A DNA stretch of 47,079 bases from Leptospira sp. (GCA_027533185.1 JAPZTS010000033.1:1-47079); one strand, 5' to 3'; numbered from the stretch's first letter, positions 16,982 to 26,461 are shown. Made by a program: numbers and translations. The notes: generated from the sequence alone by a model not told the origin.

Positions 16982-17509
16982 ATGCCAAAATCCATCTATC
17001 TTGCCGGCCCCGAAGTATTTTTTCCAAATGCATTCGAAGTTTTGCAGCAAAACAAAGAACTTTGTGCCAAGAAAGGTTATTTGGCACTGACTCCTTTTGA
17101 TGGAGATGTTCCGAAAAACCTAGCTCGCGATACAACGCTCGCCAAAACAATCTTTGAAGAAAATTGCAAACTCATCGATCGTGTGGATCTCATCATCGCC
17201 AATTGCAATTTTTTTCGTGGAGCCTGTATCGACGATGGAACTGCTTTTGAAATCGGATATGGTTTTGCAACAAGAAAAGAAATCTGGGGCTACCGAAATG
17301 ATTTAATTCCCCTGCACATAAAAACAAAAGAGATCATACCGGTATCACCACATGACTCGGGCTATCTGATGGATAGCGAAGGGTATCTCCTTAACGAAGA
17401 CTTTGGAAACTCCATCAATTTGATGTTAGAGTATTCGATTCAAAAATCCGGTGGAAAATTGGTGCAAGGTGGATTGGAAGAGGTATTGGAAGAAATTTAC
17501 CACAGATGA
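16982..17509 (+). CDS. Nucleoside 2-deoxyribosyltransferase
   Basis: A 175-aa protein of the nucleoside 2-deoxyribosyltransferase family. The N-terminal strand SIYLAGPEVFFP and the segments DLIIANCNFFRGACIDDGTAF and EIGYGFA carry the conserved Asp and catalytic Glu. The enzyme moves deoxyribose between bases in nucleotide salvage. It is preceded by 165 nt without a gene and appears to be a single-gene unit. Its stop codon falls inside the first unit of a 10-bp tandem repeat, so its last residues (YHR) are encoded by repeat and flank. Confidence 0.85.
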   Translation: MPKSIYLAGPEVFFPNAFEVLQQNKELCAKKGYLALTPFDGDVPKNLARDTTLAKTIFEENCKLIDRVDLIIANCNFFRGACIDDGTAFEIGYGFATRKEIWGYRNDLIPLHIKTKEIIPVSPHDSGYLMDSEGYLLNEDFGNSINLMLEYSIQKSGGKLVQGGLEEVLEEIYHR

Positions 17510-17530
17510 ACACTGATGAACACGGATAAA
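17501..17530 (+). repeat. Tandem array of three CAC(N)GAT(G/A)AA 10-bp units
   Basis: Three adjacent 10-nt units read CACAGATGAA, CACTGATGAA and CACGGATAAA. The array begins inside the last codons of the deoxyribosyltransferase gene. Related units in the opposite orientation lie 600 nt further on, at the 3' end of the convergent chemotaxis gene. Confidence 0.8.
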
Positions 17531-18134
17531 TCGATTCGGATGAAGTTCGCTGGTCACCGAAATTTCGTCTAATTTTAGTTATTCGCATAAATAAACTGCT
17601 CTACCGATCCCTTGCAACAGGAGAGATCATTTCAATCAGACAGAAATGGTAAAAACAAAAGGTCAATATCCAAAATGGGGTATGTATTCAGATTTTTTGT
17701 CGCATTTTCTTTCTTCCAAAGTTTTGTAGAAGCAACCAACGAGATTTTGATCTGCTAAAAATCTTGAAAAAGAAGATGGTTGTCCCCTCTCTTCACTTCG
17801 TCTCGCCGAATTTTCGAGAGCCACATAACCTAAGCATAAAGATTTTGCATCTCCCTCTACATTTCCGCCTTTTCGGCTTCTTCTAACCGACTCATTGCGA
17901 TAGTCTTTCGATCCCATATCATTCAGCAAAAACCGCCGCCAGAATGCTATGTTAACAAATTCAATATTAAATTTAGGTGAAAGTTAGCTTCTAAATTCAA
18001 GTTTGAGAATCGATCGTCAAATAAAATTAAATGGGTTATATTTCAGATGGAACGTTCCGAACGTTATTTTTGAATTTTTTGTCGGAATCAGGTTCAAGAG
18101 AAATTCTGATCTATTTGATTTTCATTTTCCCTTC
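17531..18134. other. Gene-poor island between repeat arrays
   Basis: About 600 nt between two convergent genes, bounded on both sides by 10-bp repeat arrays. Apart from one doubtful minus-strand ORF (17663-17929), I see no gene, RNA or terminator. The forward open frames near 18003-18498 are shadows of the repeats and of the chemotaxis gene. Confidence 0.5.
17663..17929 (-). CDS. Doubtful small ORF, 88 aa
   Basis: An 88-codon minus-strand frame reads through polar, charged sequence (ARRSEERGQPSSFSRFLADQ, then CFYKTLEERKCDKKSEY). It has no signal peptide, membrane helix or known motif, and residue use is odd for the genome (many Arg and Ser). It may be a reading of a repeated DNA element rather than a translated gene. 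It lies inside the gene-poor island flanked by 10-bp arrays. I keep it because it fills a large share of that island. Confidence 0.25.
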   Translation of the reverse strand: MLNDMGSKDYRNESVRRSRKGGNVEGDAKSLCLGYVALENSARRSEERGQPSSFSRFLADQNLVGCFYKTLEERKCDKKSEYIPHFGY

Positions 18135-18228
18135 ATCATCTGTGTCTATCCGTGTTCATCTGTGGTTAAAAAGAGCTCTACCATGGATAAACACAGACGC
18201 ACACGGATTTATAAAATGTTTATCCGTG
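18135..18228. repeat. Second cluster of the 10-bp units, both orientations
   Basis: Reading the minus strand, three adjacent units CACAGATGAA, CACGGATAGA and CACAGATGAT lie at 18164-18135. On the plus strand, CATGGATAAA, CACAGACGCA and CACGGATTTA lie at 18182-18211, and a further minus-strand CACGGATAAA at 18228-18219. The outer parts form a hairpin: CCATGGATAAAC at 18181-18192 pairs with GTTTATCCGTGG at 18219-18230 with one mismatch. The cluster ends at 18230, one base before the stop codon of the chemotaxis gene. Confidence 0.75.
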
Positions 18229-18230
18229 GT

Positions 18231-19925
18231 TCAAAACTCAAATCGCACACCCAGAGCATCCAAACGATTGGCAACATCTTTTAATTCTGTGATCGAGGCC
18301 TCAATCGAACCAATTGTGTCTTTTTGTTCGGTGGCGGCGGCTGACAGCTCTTCGACGACGGCGGAAATCTCCGTCAGTTGGTTTTGGATTTTATCTAGGC
18401 TGTCCAAGACTTTTCCAGACAATCCTTTTGTATCCTCAGAAGAGTTTGAGATTTTAACGGCACTTTCTTTTGAATGGTTTACGTTCCGGAGGATATGATC
18501 AATTTGTTCGTGAACAGATTCAAATTCACTGGACCCACTTTCAACCTCACCCAATCCGACGCGAATCTCATCTACAGTTTGCAATATTTTTGCAGTTAGA
18601 TCAGCAATAAAACTAGAGATTTCTTTTGCAGATCGACTCGACTGATCAGCTAGTTTCCCTACTTCCCCTGCCACTACTGCAAATCCGCGACCTGCGTCTC
18701 CTGCTCTAGCCGACTCGATCGCAGCATTCAAGGATAACAGATTTGTTTTTTCAGAAATCGCAGAGATAGTTTCTGTAATTTTTTTGATTGCTTTCGTCTT
18801 TTCACCTAACTCATTTATGGTGAAAGAGGCCTTTTCAATCTTTTCTTTGGCTCGAAAAAATTGTTCCAAGGCAGCATCAGAACTAGATTTACCTTTTGCG
18901 GACGTTTCGTATGCTGCTGTTGATTCTTCTTTTACCAAATTGGATTCGAGAGTAATGGATTGGATCAAATGGTTTAGATTCTGCATTTCGGTGAATATAT
19001 CTTCCGAACTTTCCCTCGAAACAATTGTAGAATCTGCAAGTGCGTTCATAGCTTTGGATAGTTCAAGAAAGGCTGCATGGATATGAATTACAGCTTCGGA
19101 TAGTTCTTCAATTTGTGATTTCACAATCTCCGCATTACCAATCAATTGTGATATCATTCCGCGAAATTCAAATTGAGTTTGCCTAAGTGACTTAAAAATT
19201 TCTTTAAACTCTCTTTTATGGGAGGGTATAACATCAAACTTGAGTTTACCAGAGATAAAGCGATTTAAGTACTCTAAAATTTTTGATAGTTCATTTTGAT
19301 TTGATTTGGTTTCAAACATTTGAAGGAAAATCAGTAGACTTGAAACAAGCCCCAAACAAAGTCCCAATTCAAAAAATGGAAACTTCACTTGACCATTTAT
19401 CCATCCATAACTTAAACAAAGACCAAATCCTACTTGAGTGAAAAATGAAAAAATAGGAAGGAAAAATCTGAATGTATATGGCATTGATAGCCAATGGAAA
19501 TTTTCTTTATTAGAAATTCCTTGTTTCCACAAAGAATATATTTTTTCTGCTGTCAGAATTTGTTCTCTGGAAGCATTGGTCCGGACAGACATGTAGCCTA
19601 CATGTTTTCCAGCTTCGTAAATCGGAGATACATTTGCATCAACCCAATAGTAGTCCCCATTTTTACAACGGTTCTTTACAATTCCAACCCAAGAGTTTTC
19701 TCGTTTAACCGTATCCCATAATTCTTGAAACGCTTCTTTCGGCATATCAGGATGGCGAATCAGATTGTGGGGTTGACCGATTAATTCATCCCTCGTATAA
19801 CCACTGATCTTCAAAAAATCTTTGTTGATATAAGTGATTTTTCCTTTCAGGTCTGTTTTTGAAGTGATCTTCGTACCTTCTGAAACAACAACTTCTCTGT
19901 CGGTTACGGGTAGATTTTTACGCAT
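18231..19925 (-). CDS. PAS-domain methyl-accepting chemotaxis protein (Aer-like)
   Basis: The 564-aa receptor has an N-terminal PAS domain (about residues 20-125) with [20 protein letters not shown] and [12 protein letters not shown]. Two close membrane segments follow at about 155-205, with no periplasmic sensor domain. The signalling domain carries the conserved hairpin tip [20 protein letters not shown] and [11 protein letters not shown]. This order resembles Aer-type receptors, which sense redox or energy state through a PAS-bound cofactor. The cofactor here is not proven. AAGGA lies before ATG 19925. It is a single gene, divergent from the phosphatase region, and its stop abuts the 10-bp repeat cluster. 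Confidence 0.9.
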   Translation of the reverse strand: MRKNLPVTDREVVVSEGTKITSKTDLKGKITYINKDFLKISGYTRDELIGQPHNLIRHPDMPKEAFQELWDTVKRENSWVGIVKNRCKNGDYYWVDANVSPIYEAGKHVGYMSVRTNASREQILTAEKIYSLWKQGISNKENFHWLSMPYTFRFFLPIFSFFTQVGFGLCLSYGWINGQVKFPFFELGLCLGLVSSLLIFLQMFETKSNQNELSKILEYLNRFISGKLKFDVIPSHKREFKEIFKSLRQTQFEFRGMISQLIGNAEIVKSQIEELSEAVIHIHAAFLELSKAMNALADSTIVSRESSEDIFTEMQNLNHLIQSITLESNLVKEESTAAYETSAKGKSSSDAALEQFFRAKEKIEKASFTINELGEKTKAIKKITETISAISEKTNLLSLNAAIESARAGDAGRGFAVVAGEVGKLADQSSRSAKEISSFIADLTAKILQTVDEIRVGLGEVESGSSEFESVHEQIDHILRNVNHSKESAVKISNSSEDTKGLSGKVLDSLDKIQNQLTEISAVVEELSAAATEQKDTIGSIEASITELKDVANRLDALGVRFEF

Positions 19926-20190
19926 CGTGTTCGATTTTCCTTTTTATGTCCGAGGTAGTAACAATGTTTTTCTTCAGTCTCAAACAGATTGTTTTAGTTA
20001 AGATAAACTTCTAAACCAGAAATAAGCCATCATCTAATGATTTCAAATTATTCTTATAAAGACATTCATTTTATAAAGAAAGCTTAATATAATTTTTTTT
20101 GAAGATCGAATTGATATTCGTCAATGTTTACGAAGAGGGAGATCTGTAATTGCACTCGAATCTTGAAACCAAAGATAAAATGGAACGAAC

Positions 20191-20328
20191 ATGGACTTTA
20201 CCGAGTATTTCCGAAATTTGAATCACTCAATCCCCAAACAATTAGCCAACTTGGACCGGTTTCCATTGGAACTCAATTTTGAAATCAGGCACCCGTTTGA
20301 CCTAGGAACAGGAGCTAGAATAACTTGA
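20191..20328 (+). CDS. 45-codon ORF in frame with the following phosphatase, split from it by TGA
   Basis: The frame from ATG 20191 encodes 45 protein-like residues, beginning MDFTEYFRNLNHSIPKQLAN, and ends at TGA 20326-20328. The next gene's GTG start (20341) is in exactly the same frame, 12 nt after this stop. Three explanations are possible: a leader peptide, a separate small gene, or the true N-terminus of the phosphatase cut off by a nonsense mutation or sequencing error. I favour the last because residue use is regular and no in-frame ATG follows until well inside the downstream protein. Confidence 0.4.
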   Translation: MDFTEYFRNLNHSIPKQLANLDRFPLELNFEIRHPFDLGTGARIT

Positions 20329-20340
20329 TTCCCAAAAATT

Positions 20341-22338
20341 GTGCCAAGAAATCCTTCCAGGATTGGCAAACTGACAAAAAATACCTTTCATTTACTCCGT
20401 TTCTATGATGAAATAGGAAATCCAATTCATTCTGATTCGGCAATCAAAGAATGGGAATTGCAAAATCCAATAAAAAACCAACTTAGGAAACAAAAGGACT
20501 TTGTGAAACGAGAACAACTTTTCTGGGATCTAACACTCAAATTAGAGGCATTCACACACACTGTTCCCGTACCATTTGCCGTTTACTATGCTGTCATTAC
20601 CCAAAAAATGGAAGAAAGCCACTGGCGGATCTTCATTGCCCTCTGCGTCGTTTTCGCAACAGGAATCGGTCTTTTTGGAACTTTTATTCGGCACCTTCTC
20701 CTAAAGTATCTCTATGCCCGGATTGAGCGCATCCAATCCCCTTCCGATACCACAAAACTCTCGGCAGAAGATACAGATTACGCTAAATCCGTAAAACTCT
20801 TACTATTTCGCTACCCTCTAGTCGAGGCCTGGATTATCGTAATACGCTGGTTATTTGGAGTTGTCCCCATACTCTCTCTTTATACATACATCGTTGAATA
20901 TACTCCTAGCGTAATACGATCTGGGGTGTTTACCATGATTATGATCCCTCCGATTTCGTTTGTTACCTACTACTTTATTACGGAAAACACGATACGGCCC
21001 CTATTTGACCTTCCTCAAATCCGAGATGTTGAGATCAAACCAAATGAAATTCCAAAATTCGATTACTTCAAAAGGATCCTTGTCGCATTTTTTAGTTTAG
21101 CAGCCCTTCCTGTATCCGTACTTTCTTATATTCTATACTCAGTTGCAAAAGGCGAAACGGCAGTCGAAGAACCACTTGTTCCTATTGTAATTGTAGCAAG
21201 TATTTTCATCGTTCCATTAATTGTTTGTTCCTATGTTGTTGCCAAAACAGTAAAACAAGGATTAAATGAAACATCAAGATCGCTCGATGAACTAGCAAAA
21301 GGAAACTTTGATGTAACGGTTATGCCAAAGTCTAGCGATGACTTCGCACAACAGGCATTTTATCTAAACTCCATTATCCAAAAACTTAAAGATATGTATG
21401 GTGAAATTAAATCGCTCAATGAAGGATTGGAGGAAAAAGTTCAGATAAGAACGGAGGAACTCAATCGTTCCTTACAAGAGGTTCAGGCTTTAAAGTCTCA
21501 ACAAGACGCAGATTATTATTTAACATTCCAGCTATTATCCCCACTCGCCCACCATACAATTCATAGTTCCAATTTCGAAGTGACACATTTCCTAAAACAG
21601 AAAAAAAACTTTGAATTCAGAAAAATGGAATATGAAATTGGAGGAGATATCAATATCTCCCATTCTATTGAATTACAAGGAAAGAAATATCTACTATTTG
21701 TAAATGCTGACGCTATGGGCAAATCCATGCAAGGTGCAGGTGGTGCTCTCGTATTTGGCGCCGTTTTCCAATCGATTGTCCAAAGAACAAAAAGTAACAA
21801 AATCTTTAGAGAGAATAGTCCTGAGGAATGGCTTTCCTCCAGTTTAGAGGAAATGCATCGTATTTTTGAAACATTTGATGGAACGATGTTAGTTTCCTTG
21901 ACCATGGGACTCATAGAAGAAAAAACAGGAACCTTACACTTCTTAAATGCCGAACACCCTTGGATGGTTTTGCTAAGAGATGGGAAGGCAAATTTTTTGT
22001 ATGCAGATGTCTCTTATCGTAAACTGGGAACTCTTGGTGCAACTTCAGCCAAACATATTAAAGTTATGGAACTCAAACCCCACGACCTACTGATTGTAGG
22101 CTCGGACGGAAAAGATGATATTTTAATTCCGAATAGTGAGGGCGATTGGGAAATCAATTCTGACGACGAACTTTTCCTTCGATTGGTCGAAAAACACTCT
22201 GGAGATTTGGAGGCAATTGTTCAAGAAATCCAAACGATTGGCCAAGTAATCGATGATATTTCCATGATCCGAATCAAGCGAAAGGAACAGGTCACACCAA
22301 CTGTAGAAAGATTGAAAATATCGGAAACTATTGCCTAA
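20341..22338 (+). CDS. Membrane-bound SpoIIE-type PP2C phosphatase with HAMP linker
   Basis: About six hydrophobic segments fill residues 75-305. A HAMP-like linker (about 305-355, ELAKGNFDVTVMPKSSDD), a coiled coil (about 355-395) and a C-terminal PP2C/SpoIIE phosphatase domain (about 400-650) follow. The phosphatase shows the metal-binding set EIGGDINIS, NADAMGKSMQGAGGA, LTMGLIEEKTG and VGSDGKDD. It should dephosphorylate serine or threonine on a partner, typically an anti-sigma-factor antagonist. The apparent start is GTG 20341. The upstream frame is open to an in-frame TGA and then a further 45 codons, so the N-terminus is uncertain. The transporter gene follows after 49 nt. Confidence 0.82.
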   Translation: MPRNPSRIGKLTKNTFHLLRFYDEIGNPIHSDSAIKEWELQNPIKNQLRKQKDFVKREQLFWDLTLKLEAFTHTVPVPFAVYYAVITQKMEESHWRIFIALCVVFATGIGLFGTFIRHLLLKYLYARIERIQSPSDTTKLSAEDTDYAKSVKLLLFRYPLVEAWIIVIRWLFGVVPILSLYTYIVEYTPSVIRSGVFTMIMIPPISFVTYYFITENTIRPLFDLPQIRDVEIKPNEIPKFDYFKRILVAFFSLAALPVSVLSYILYSVAKGETAVEEPLVPIVIVASIFIVPLIVCSYVVAKTVKQGLNETSRSLDELAKGNFDVTVMPKSSDDFAQQAFYLNSIIQKLKDMYGEIKSLNEGLEEKVQIRTEELNRSLQEVQALKSQQDADYYLTFQLLSPLAHHTIHSSNFEVTHFLKQKKNFEFRKMEYEIGGDINISHSIELQGKKYLLFVNADAMGKSMQGAGGALVFGAVFQSIVQRTKSNKIFRENSPEEWLSSSLEEMHRIFETFDGTMLVSLTMGLIEEKTGTLHFLNAEHPWMVLLRDGKANFLYADVSYRKLGTLGATSAKHIKVMELKPHDLLIVGSDGKDDILIPNSEGDWEINSDDELFLRLVEKHSGDLEAIVQEIQTIGQVIDDISMIRIKRKEQVTPTVERLKISETIA

Positions 22339-22387
22339 AAATAAGTTAAATTCGAACACAATCTCTAGTCCAATATGTATACAATCA

Positions 22388-23770
22388 ATGAATCAAAATC
22401 CAATTTCTAAAACCGTCAAAGCGGGTTATGCAGTTGCCGAAACTGGCATCACCGCAGTTCAATTATTTACTCAAATCTATCTTTTAAAATATTATACAGA
22501 AATAGTAGGACTCAACTCAAGTTTAGCTGGCATAGCTCTTGGGATTTCCGTGATTTGGGATGCTATCAGTGACCCTCTTATGGGCAGGATTTCAGACAAA
22601 ACTCATTCGATCTGGGGCCGTAGAAGGCCCTTTATCCTCTTGGGCGGAATTCTCTTATCAATTGCTGTTTTACTTTTATTTTCCCCACCTTCGATAAGTT
22701 CGCAGTTAGGAAAGTTTAGCTACCTACTTTCTGTTTACCTTCTGGTAAATACGGCAATGACAGTGATATCTGTTCCCCACATCGCGCTGGGAGGCGAATT
22801 GAGTTTTGAGCGAAATGAAAGAACATCCATTTTTGGTTGGAGGCTCTTTTTTAGCAATGTAGGAATGCTGATTGGGATGATAGTTCCTGCGGCGATACTA
22901 CAGTCGCTTGGTGATGAATTCTCAAAAGAAAATATTAGTTATTCTAGGATTCGTGCGGGAGAACTTGTATCCATCGTCATTCTAGTAAGCTCCTTGATTT
23001 CCTTTTGGGTCACCAAAGGACGCGATACTATCAGACAAGACAACTCAGTCTCCGATTCATTTTTTAAATCTTTGGCATCTGTATTAAAAAACAAAATATT
23101 TCTTATTTTACTTTTTGCTTTTGTGATCGCAACGATAGGCAGAACATTCAATTCCGCTATAGCCCTGTACTATTATGAATATAGATTGGGACTAAAGGAA
23201 TCTCAGGTTGTTTTAAATATCCTCTTACCATTCTTTCTTGTTCTAATGCTATCGATAGGCTTTTGGGTTTGGATCTCAAAAAAAGTGGGGAAAAAAATTC
23301 CTGCCTTTAGCGGCGTATTTTTGTTAGGTGTTTTGACCGTCATTGTTTATCCATTATTCCCATACGGGGAACTCCGACCACCGCTCATTGCTGCAGTTTT
23401 AGGTGGAGTGTTTGCAGGCTCTATTCTAATCATGGATTCTATACTTACGGATGTAGTTGACTACGATGAATTAAAAACTGGTGAAAAAAGAGAAGGTCTT
23501 TACTTCGGTATTTGGAAGATGGGTGTAAAATTTTCTCAGGCCTTTGGAATTGCGATCACTGGATTTTTGTTAGATATCATTGGATTTGAATCTGGTGCAA
23601 CAACTCAAGGTAGCGAAATTGGTTTTAGATTGGCATTGATATTCGGACCTGGTGTGGGATTTTTCTTTATCATTGGCTCCATTTTATTTTTATTTTTTCC
23701 ACTTACGGATGAAAAACATATGCAGGTGCAGAGAATTTTACTCAGACGGAATCAAAAAAGGAAACAGTAA
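22388..23770 (+). CDS. GPH-family sugar:cation symporter (MelB-like)
   Basis: A 460-aa polytopic membrane protein with about 12 hydrophobic segments. The motif DPLMGRISDKTHSIWGRRRP after helix 2 and the later DSILTDVVDYDELKTGEKRE are signatures of the glycoside-pentoside-hexuronide cation symporters. I set the start at ATG 22388. A TTG at 22331 in frame would add 19 polar residues and overlap the phosphatase stop. The substrate is not determined by sequence. Spirochaete homologues may carry non-sugar substrates. The cyclase gene follows 5 nt downstream, suggesting one transcript. Confidence 0.87.
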   Translation: MNQNPISKTVKAGYAVAETGITAVQLFTQIYLLKYYTEIVGLNSSLAGIALGISVIWDAISDPLMGRISDKTHSIWGRRRPFILLGGILLSIAVLLLFSPPSISSQLGKFSYLLSVYLLVNTAMTVISVPHIALGGELSFERNERTSIFGWRLFFSNVGMLIGMIVPAAILQSLGDEFSKENISYSRIRAGELVSIVILVSSLISFWVTKGRDTIRQDNSVSDSFFKSLASVLKNKIFLILLFAFVIATIGRTFNSAIALYYYEYRLGLKESQVVLNILLPFFLVLMLSIGFWVWISKKVGKKIPAFSGVFLLGVLTVIVYPLFPYGELRPPLIAAVLGGVFAGSILIMDSILTDVVDYDELKTGEKREGLYFGIWKMGVKFSQAFGIAITGFLLDIIGFESGATTQGSEIGFRLALIFGPGVGFFFIIGSILFLFFPLTDEKHMQVQRILLRRNQKRKQ

Positions 23771-23775
23771 CATCT

Positions 23776-25332
23776 ATGTTTCCGAAGAAAAAAAGCCTAT
23801 TTTTTTCATTTTTTGCGACCTATCTAGTTGTTCCCTTTTTGTCTAGTTTCTTTGCATTGCTGTTTGCCGACTATACGGCTCCTCAATTCATGCCTTCTAA
23901 GTTCTTATTGCTATTTGAAGCAACGCGATCTACAAAAGATTTGTTACTCCAATTTTACAGTTGGTCGCCCTTTCCGATCTTGACCGGTATTTTGACCTAC
24001 TATTGTTTTCCAATATACAAAAGTCTATGTAACTCTTGCATGACCGAAAAGGAAATAGAATTAGCCAAAAAACGCGTAACTCACTCTCCAATCACAATTA
24101 GTTTTATTGGACTTTGTGGGTGGGAAATTTCAACAATTTTAAGCGTAAATCGCGTAAGCGAACTTTTTCCCGAAGCTCCAACTTCGAGTTTAATTGTTGT
24201 TTGGTTTATATTTGCCATGTGGGGAATTTTTGTTTTTGCATTCTGTTATTCACTCATCGATTATTTAAATAAAGTTTTTATTCTCCCAGTGCTCTTTCCC
24301 CAAGGTGGTTTGGGCGTTTACGTAAAAGGAATTCGATTTTCCATTATCACCAAACAAGTGATATTTTGGATAGCAGGAACATTGTTTCCAATCTTACTTC
24401 TCGTTCTTGGGATTTTATTTCGATCTGGAAAAGATCTGTTTGATCTTTTTCATCTTTTGCAAACTGATATTTTGTTCCAACTTGTGGTTGTTGTCATACT
24501 TATATCATTCCTATTGGCCTTTTCCTTTGCGGAGAGTATACAATACCCCCTGAACGATATCGAAGTCGCAACAGACAAAATTAAAGAAGAAAAGTTTGAT
24601 ACCAGGGTTTATATCTATAGTTCTGATGAACTAGGACTCCTTGGTGACTCCGTAAATGAGATGGCGGAAGGACTCTCAGAACGAGAAAGAATCAAGGACA
24701 CATTTGGAAGAATTGTCGACCCAAGAGTAAGAGACTATCTTCTATCCAACAAACAAAGTCTAGGCGGGAAAGTTACAAATGCTACCATCCTTTTTTCTGA
24801 CCTAAGAGACTTTACAAAACTTTCAGAAAAAAGAAAGCCTGAAGAAGTTTTATACATACTCAATCGTTACTTCCAAGAGATGAGCAATGCCGTCGAAAAA
24901 CATGGGGGGTTTATCAATAAATTTATAGGAGATGCAATTCTTGCCGTCTTTGGAACACCGCTCCCGTTGAAGAACCATGCTGAGGAAGCCCTTTTCACAG
25001 CACTTGAGATGCAAAAGAATTTAGATGCGCTCAACCAAAGGTTTTTAGCCGAGGGATTGCCGGCTCTTGAGATGGGAATCGGAATCCACTCGGGAAACCT
25101 CCTTGTTGGAAACATTGGATCCGAAAATCGCATGGAATTTACAGTGATTGGCGATACTGTAAATACAGCTTCTCGTGTGGAAGGTCTTTGCAAGGGACTT
25201 GGAGAAAAACTTCTCCTATCGGAACAAAGCCTTATCAGTTTACCAGATCACCTCCAATCCGACTTTGTATTAAAGGGCGAGTTTGAACTCAAAGGCAGAG
25301 AGACAAAAGAAAAGATTTTCGCCAAAAAATAG
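23776..25332 (+). CDS. Membrane-bound class III adenylate cyclase with HAMP domain
   Basis: The N-terminal half (about residues 10-255) has six hydrophobic segments. A HAMP linker (about 257-310) and a class III cyclase domain (about 330-515) follow. Metal-binding aspartates are Asp342 (FSDLRDF) and Asp386 (GDAILAVFG). The base-recognition pair is Lys382 (NKFIGD) and Asp460 (VIGDTVN), the adenylate-type combination. The transition-state residues Asn463 and Arg467 are present. The enzyme should make cAMP from ATP at the inner membrane, probably in response to a signal through the membrane part. It follows the transporter gene by 5 nt. The two cNMP-binding proteins at 7235-8174 are candidate receivers. 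Confidence 0.92.
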   Translation: MFPKKKSLFFSFFATYLVVPFLSSFFALLFADYTAPQFMPSKFLLLFEATRSTKDLLLQFYSWSPFPILTGILTYYCFPIYKSLCNSCMTEKEIELAKKRVTHSPITISFIGLCGWEISTILSVNRVSELFPEAPTSSLIVVWFIFAMWGIFVFAFCYSLIDYLNKVFILPVLFPQGGLGVYVKGIRFSIITKQVIFWIAGTLFPILLLVLGILFRSGKDLFDLFHLLQTDILFQLVVVVILISFLLAFSFAESIQYPLNDIEVATDKIKEEKFDTRVYIYSSDELGLLGDSVNEMAEGLSERERIKDTFGRIVDPRVRDYLLSNKQSLGGKVTNATILFSDLRDFTKLSEKRKPEEVLYILNRYFQEMSNAVEKHGGFINKFIGDAILAVFGTPLPLKNHAEEALFTALEMQKNLDALNQRFLAEGLPALEMGIGIHSGNLLVGNIGSENRMEFTVIGDTVNTASRVEGLCKGLGEKLLLSEQSLISLPDHLQSDFVLKGEFELKGRETKEKIFAKK

Positions 25333-25368
25333 ACTTGGCTTTATTTTTTTAGATCGTAGACTAGAGTT

Positions 25369-25650
25369 ATGTTGATTCGATTTTTGGTCTTTTTTTGTTT
25401 TTTCACTTCCATTGGATGTAATGAAATACAAGTGGGAAGAGTTGGAGATATTTTGGATCTTTTAGAAGACGATGGTGGTCGGGGTGCCGCTGACAATTCC
25501 ACACAAGGAAATAGAGGGTCAAACTCCACCAATTCCAACAGCACACAAGGATCACAAAACCTGAATTATTATGGCCTAACCGATTCACCAACGGGAACAA
25601 ATACTGCAGGAGCTGCTGGAACTACAGTCGGGAACCCACTCGGCTATTGA
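25369..25650 (+). CDS. Small Asn/Ser/Gly-rich lipoprotein, 93 aa
   Basis: The signal MLIRFLVFFCFFTSIGC ends in a good lipobox with the lipidated Cys at residue 17. The mature part is short and low in complexity, rich in Asn, Ser, Thr and Gly (SNSTNSNSTQGS). It has no known domain and is probably disordered. It sits 36 nt after the cyclase gene and may share its transcript. Function unknown. Confidence 0.68.
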   Translation: MLIRFLVFFCFFTSIGCNEIQVGRVGDILDLLEDDGGRGAADNSTQGNRGSNSTNSNSTQGSQNLNYYGLTDSPTGTNTAGAAGTTVGNPLGY

Positions 25651-25677
25651 ATTTCGACTGAGTTCGCTACTTTAGTT

Positions 25678-26160
25678 TTACTTAACATACTCAAAAAATT
25701 CATCCATCAATGGTTTAAAGCAAGAACGTATCGTGATCTTTGCAACACGTTCGTTTTTTGGCCCATAATTCAAAATGATATCATTCGGGTCTCGGATGTA
25801 GGAAAAAATCTTTGCTACTACAAATTCCGCCTTACCATCCTGGATTCGGATTTGGTATTCAAATTCGTGTTCGTTTGCATCTACCTCACCAATTCCATAG
25901 GGTACGTAACATTTAATCAATCCAAGCCCTCGCAATTCTCCTAAGTCTTGGTTCTCATATTGAATTTTGGAGATTTCTGGATCCAGTTTGTATTCCAACC
26001 ACTGCTTGGCCTTCAGAAAGGACCGCGTTTTCTGATAGGTTTTAAATTCCCTTACTTCTTCCGTTGTTCTTAGTTTAGCTGAAACGATCCATAGTTTCAA
26101 ACACATGGAGTCGTTGAAGAAGACAAAGAAAATTACTAAAACGAATAGGCGTTTCCACAT
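25678..26160 (-). CDS. Exported protein resembling DUF4468, 160 aa
   Basis: A hydrophobic N-terminus (residues 1-20, with a possible lipobox at SMC) indicates export. The body reads QKTRSFLKAKQWLEYKLDPE and then IQYENQDLGELRGLGLIKCY, followed by beta strands. This resembles the DUF4468 (TBP-like fold) pattern, in which a helix with a conserved Trp leads to an I-x-Y-E-D-x-x-x-G-x-x-x-G-x-G strand pair. The match is by eye. The gene is convergent with the small lipoprotein, 27 nt apart, with no visible terminator between. Confidence 0.65.
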   Translation of the reverse strand: MWKRLFVLVIFFVFFNDSMCLKLWIVSAKLRTTEEVREFKTYQKTRSFLKAKQWLEYKLDPEISKIQYENQDLGELRGLGLIKCYVPYGIGEVDANEHEFEYQIRIQDGKAEFVVAKIFSYIRDPNDIILNYGPKNERVAKITIRSCFKPLMDEFFEYVK

Positions 26161-26461
26161 GTTTTCTATGCTTTTCTCTCATCCTTTGGCTCGCAAAACA
26201 AATCTTCACACAAGTCGAAAATTTTCTCTTTGTTGGGAAGGGGTTTTGGAAACGGTATCACGTTGGGAGGGAGGATATTTGTGTTCTGGTTTTGTTTTTT
26301 GATCTTATGTCTCTTGGACTCGATTCTATTTCTCACATTTTAAAGATCGGAAATCGATACCCCCATTCTAGAGCCAAATCAGAGAAAATAGGCATTCTGA
26401 ATCGCTTTTCTAAAAGAAAAATAAGATTGAATTTCAAAGGGATAGTCTTTGTAATTTCATC
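26161..26461. other. 301-nt intergenic stretch
   Basis: This separates a minus-strand gene from the plus-strand acyltransferase pair and must hold promoters for both directions. I see no convincing operator, RNA or repeat. Two short open frames (26105-26302, 26292-26492) lack coding character. Confidence 0.4.

Noticed and set aside
18003..18498. Forward open frames between the island and the chemotaxis gene
   Set aside because: They read through the 10-bp repeats and antisense to the receptor gene, with no coding character of their own.
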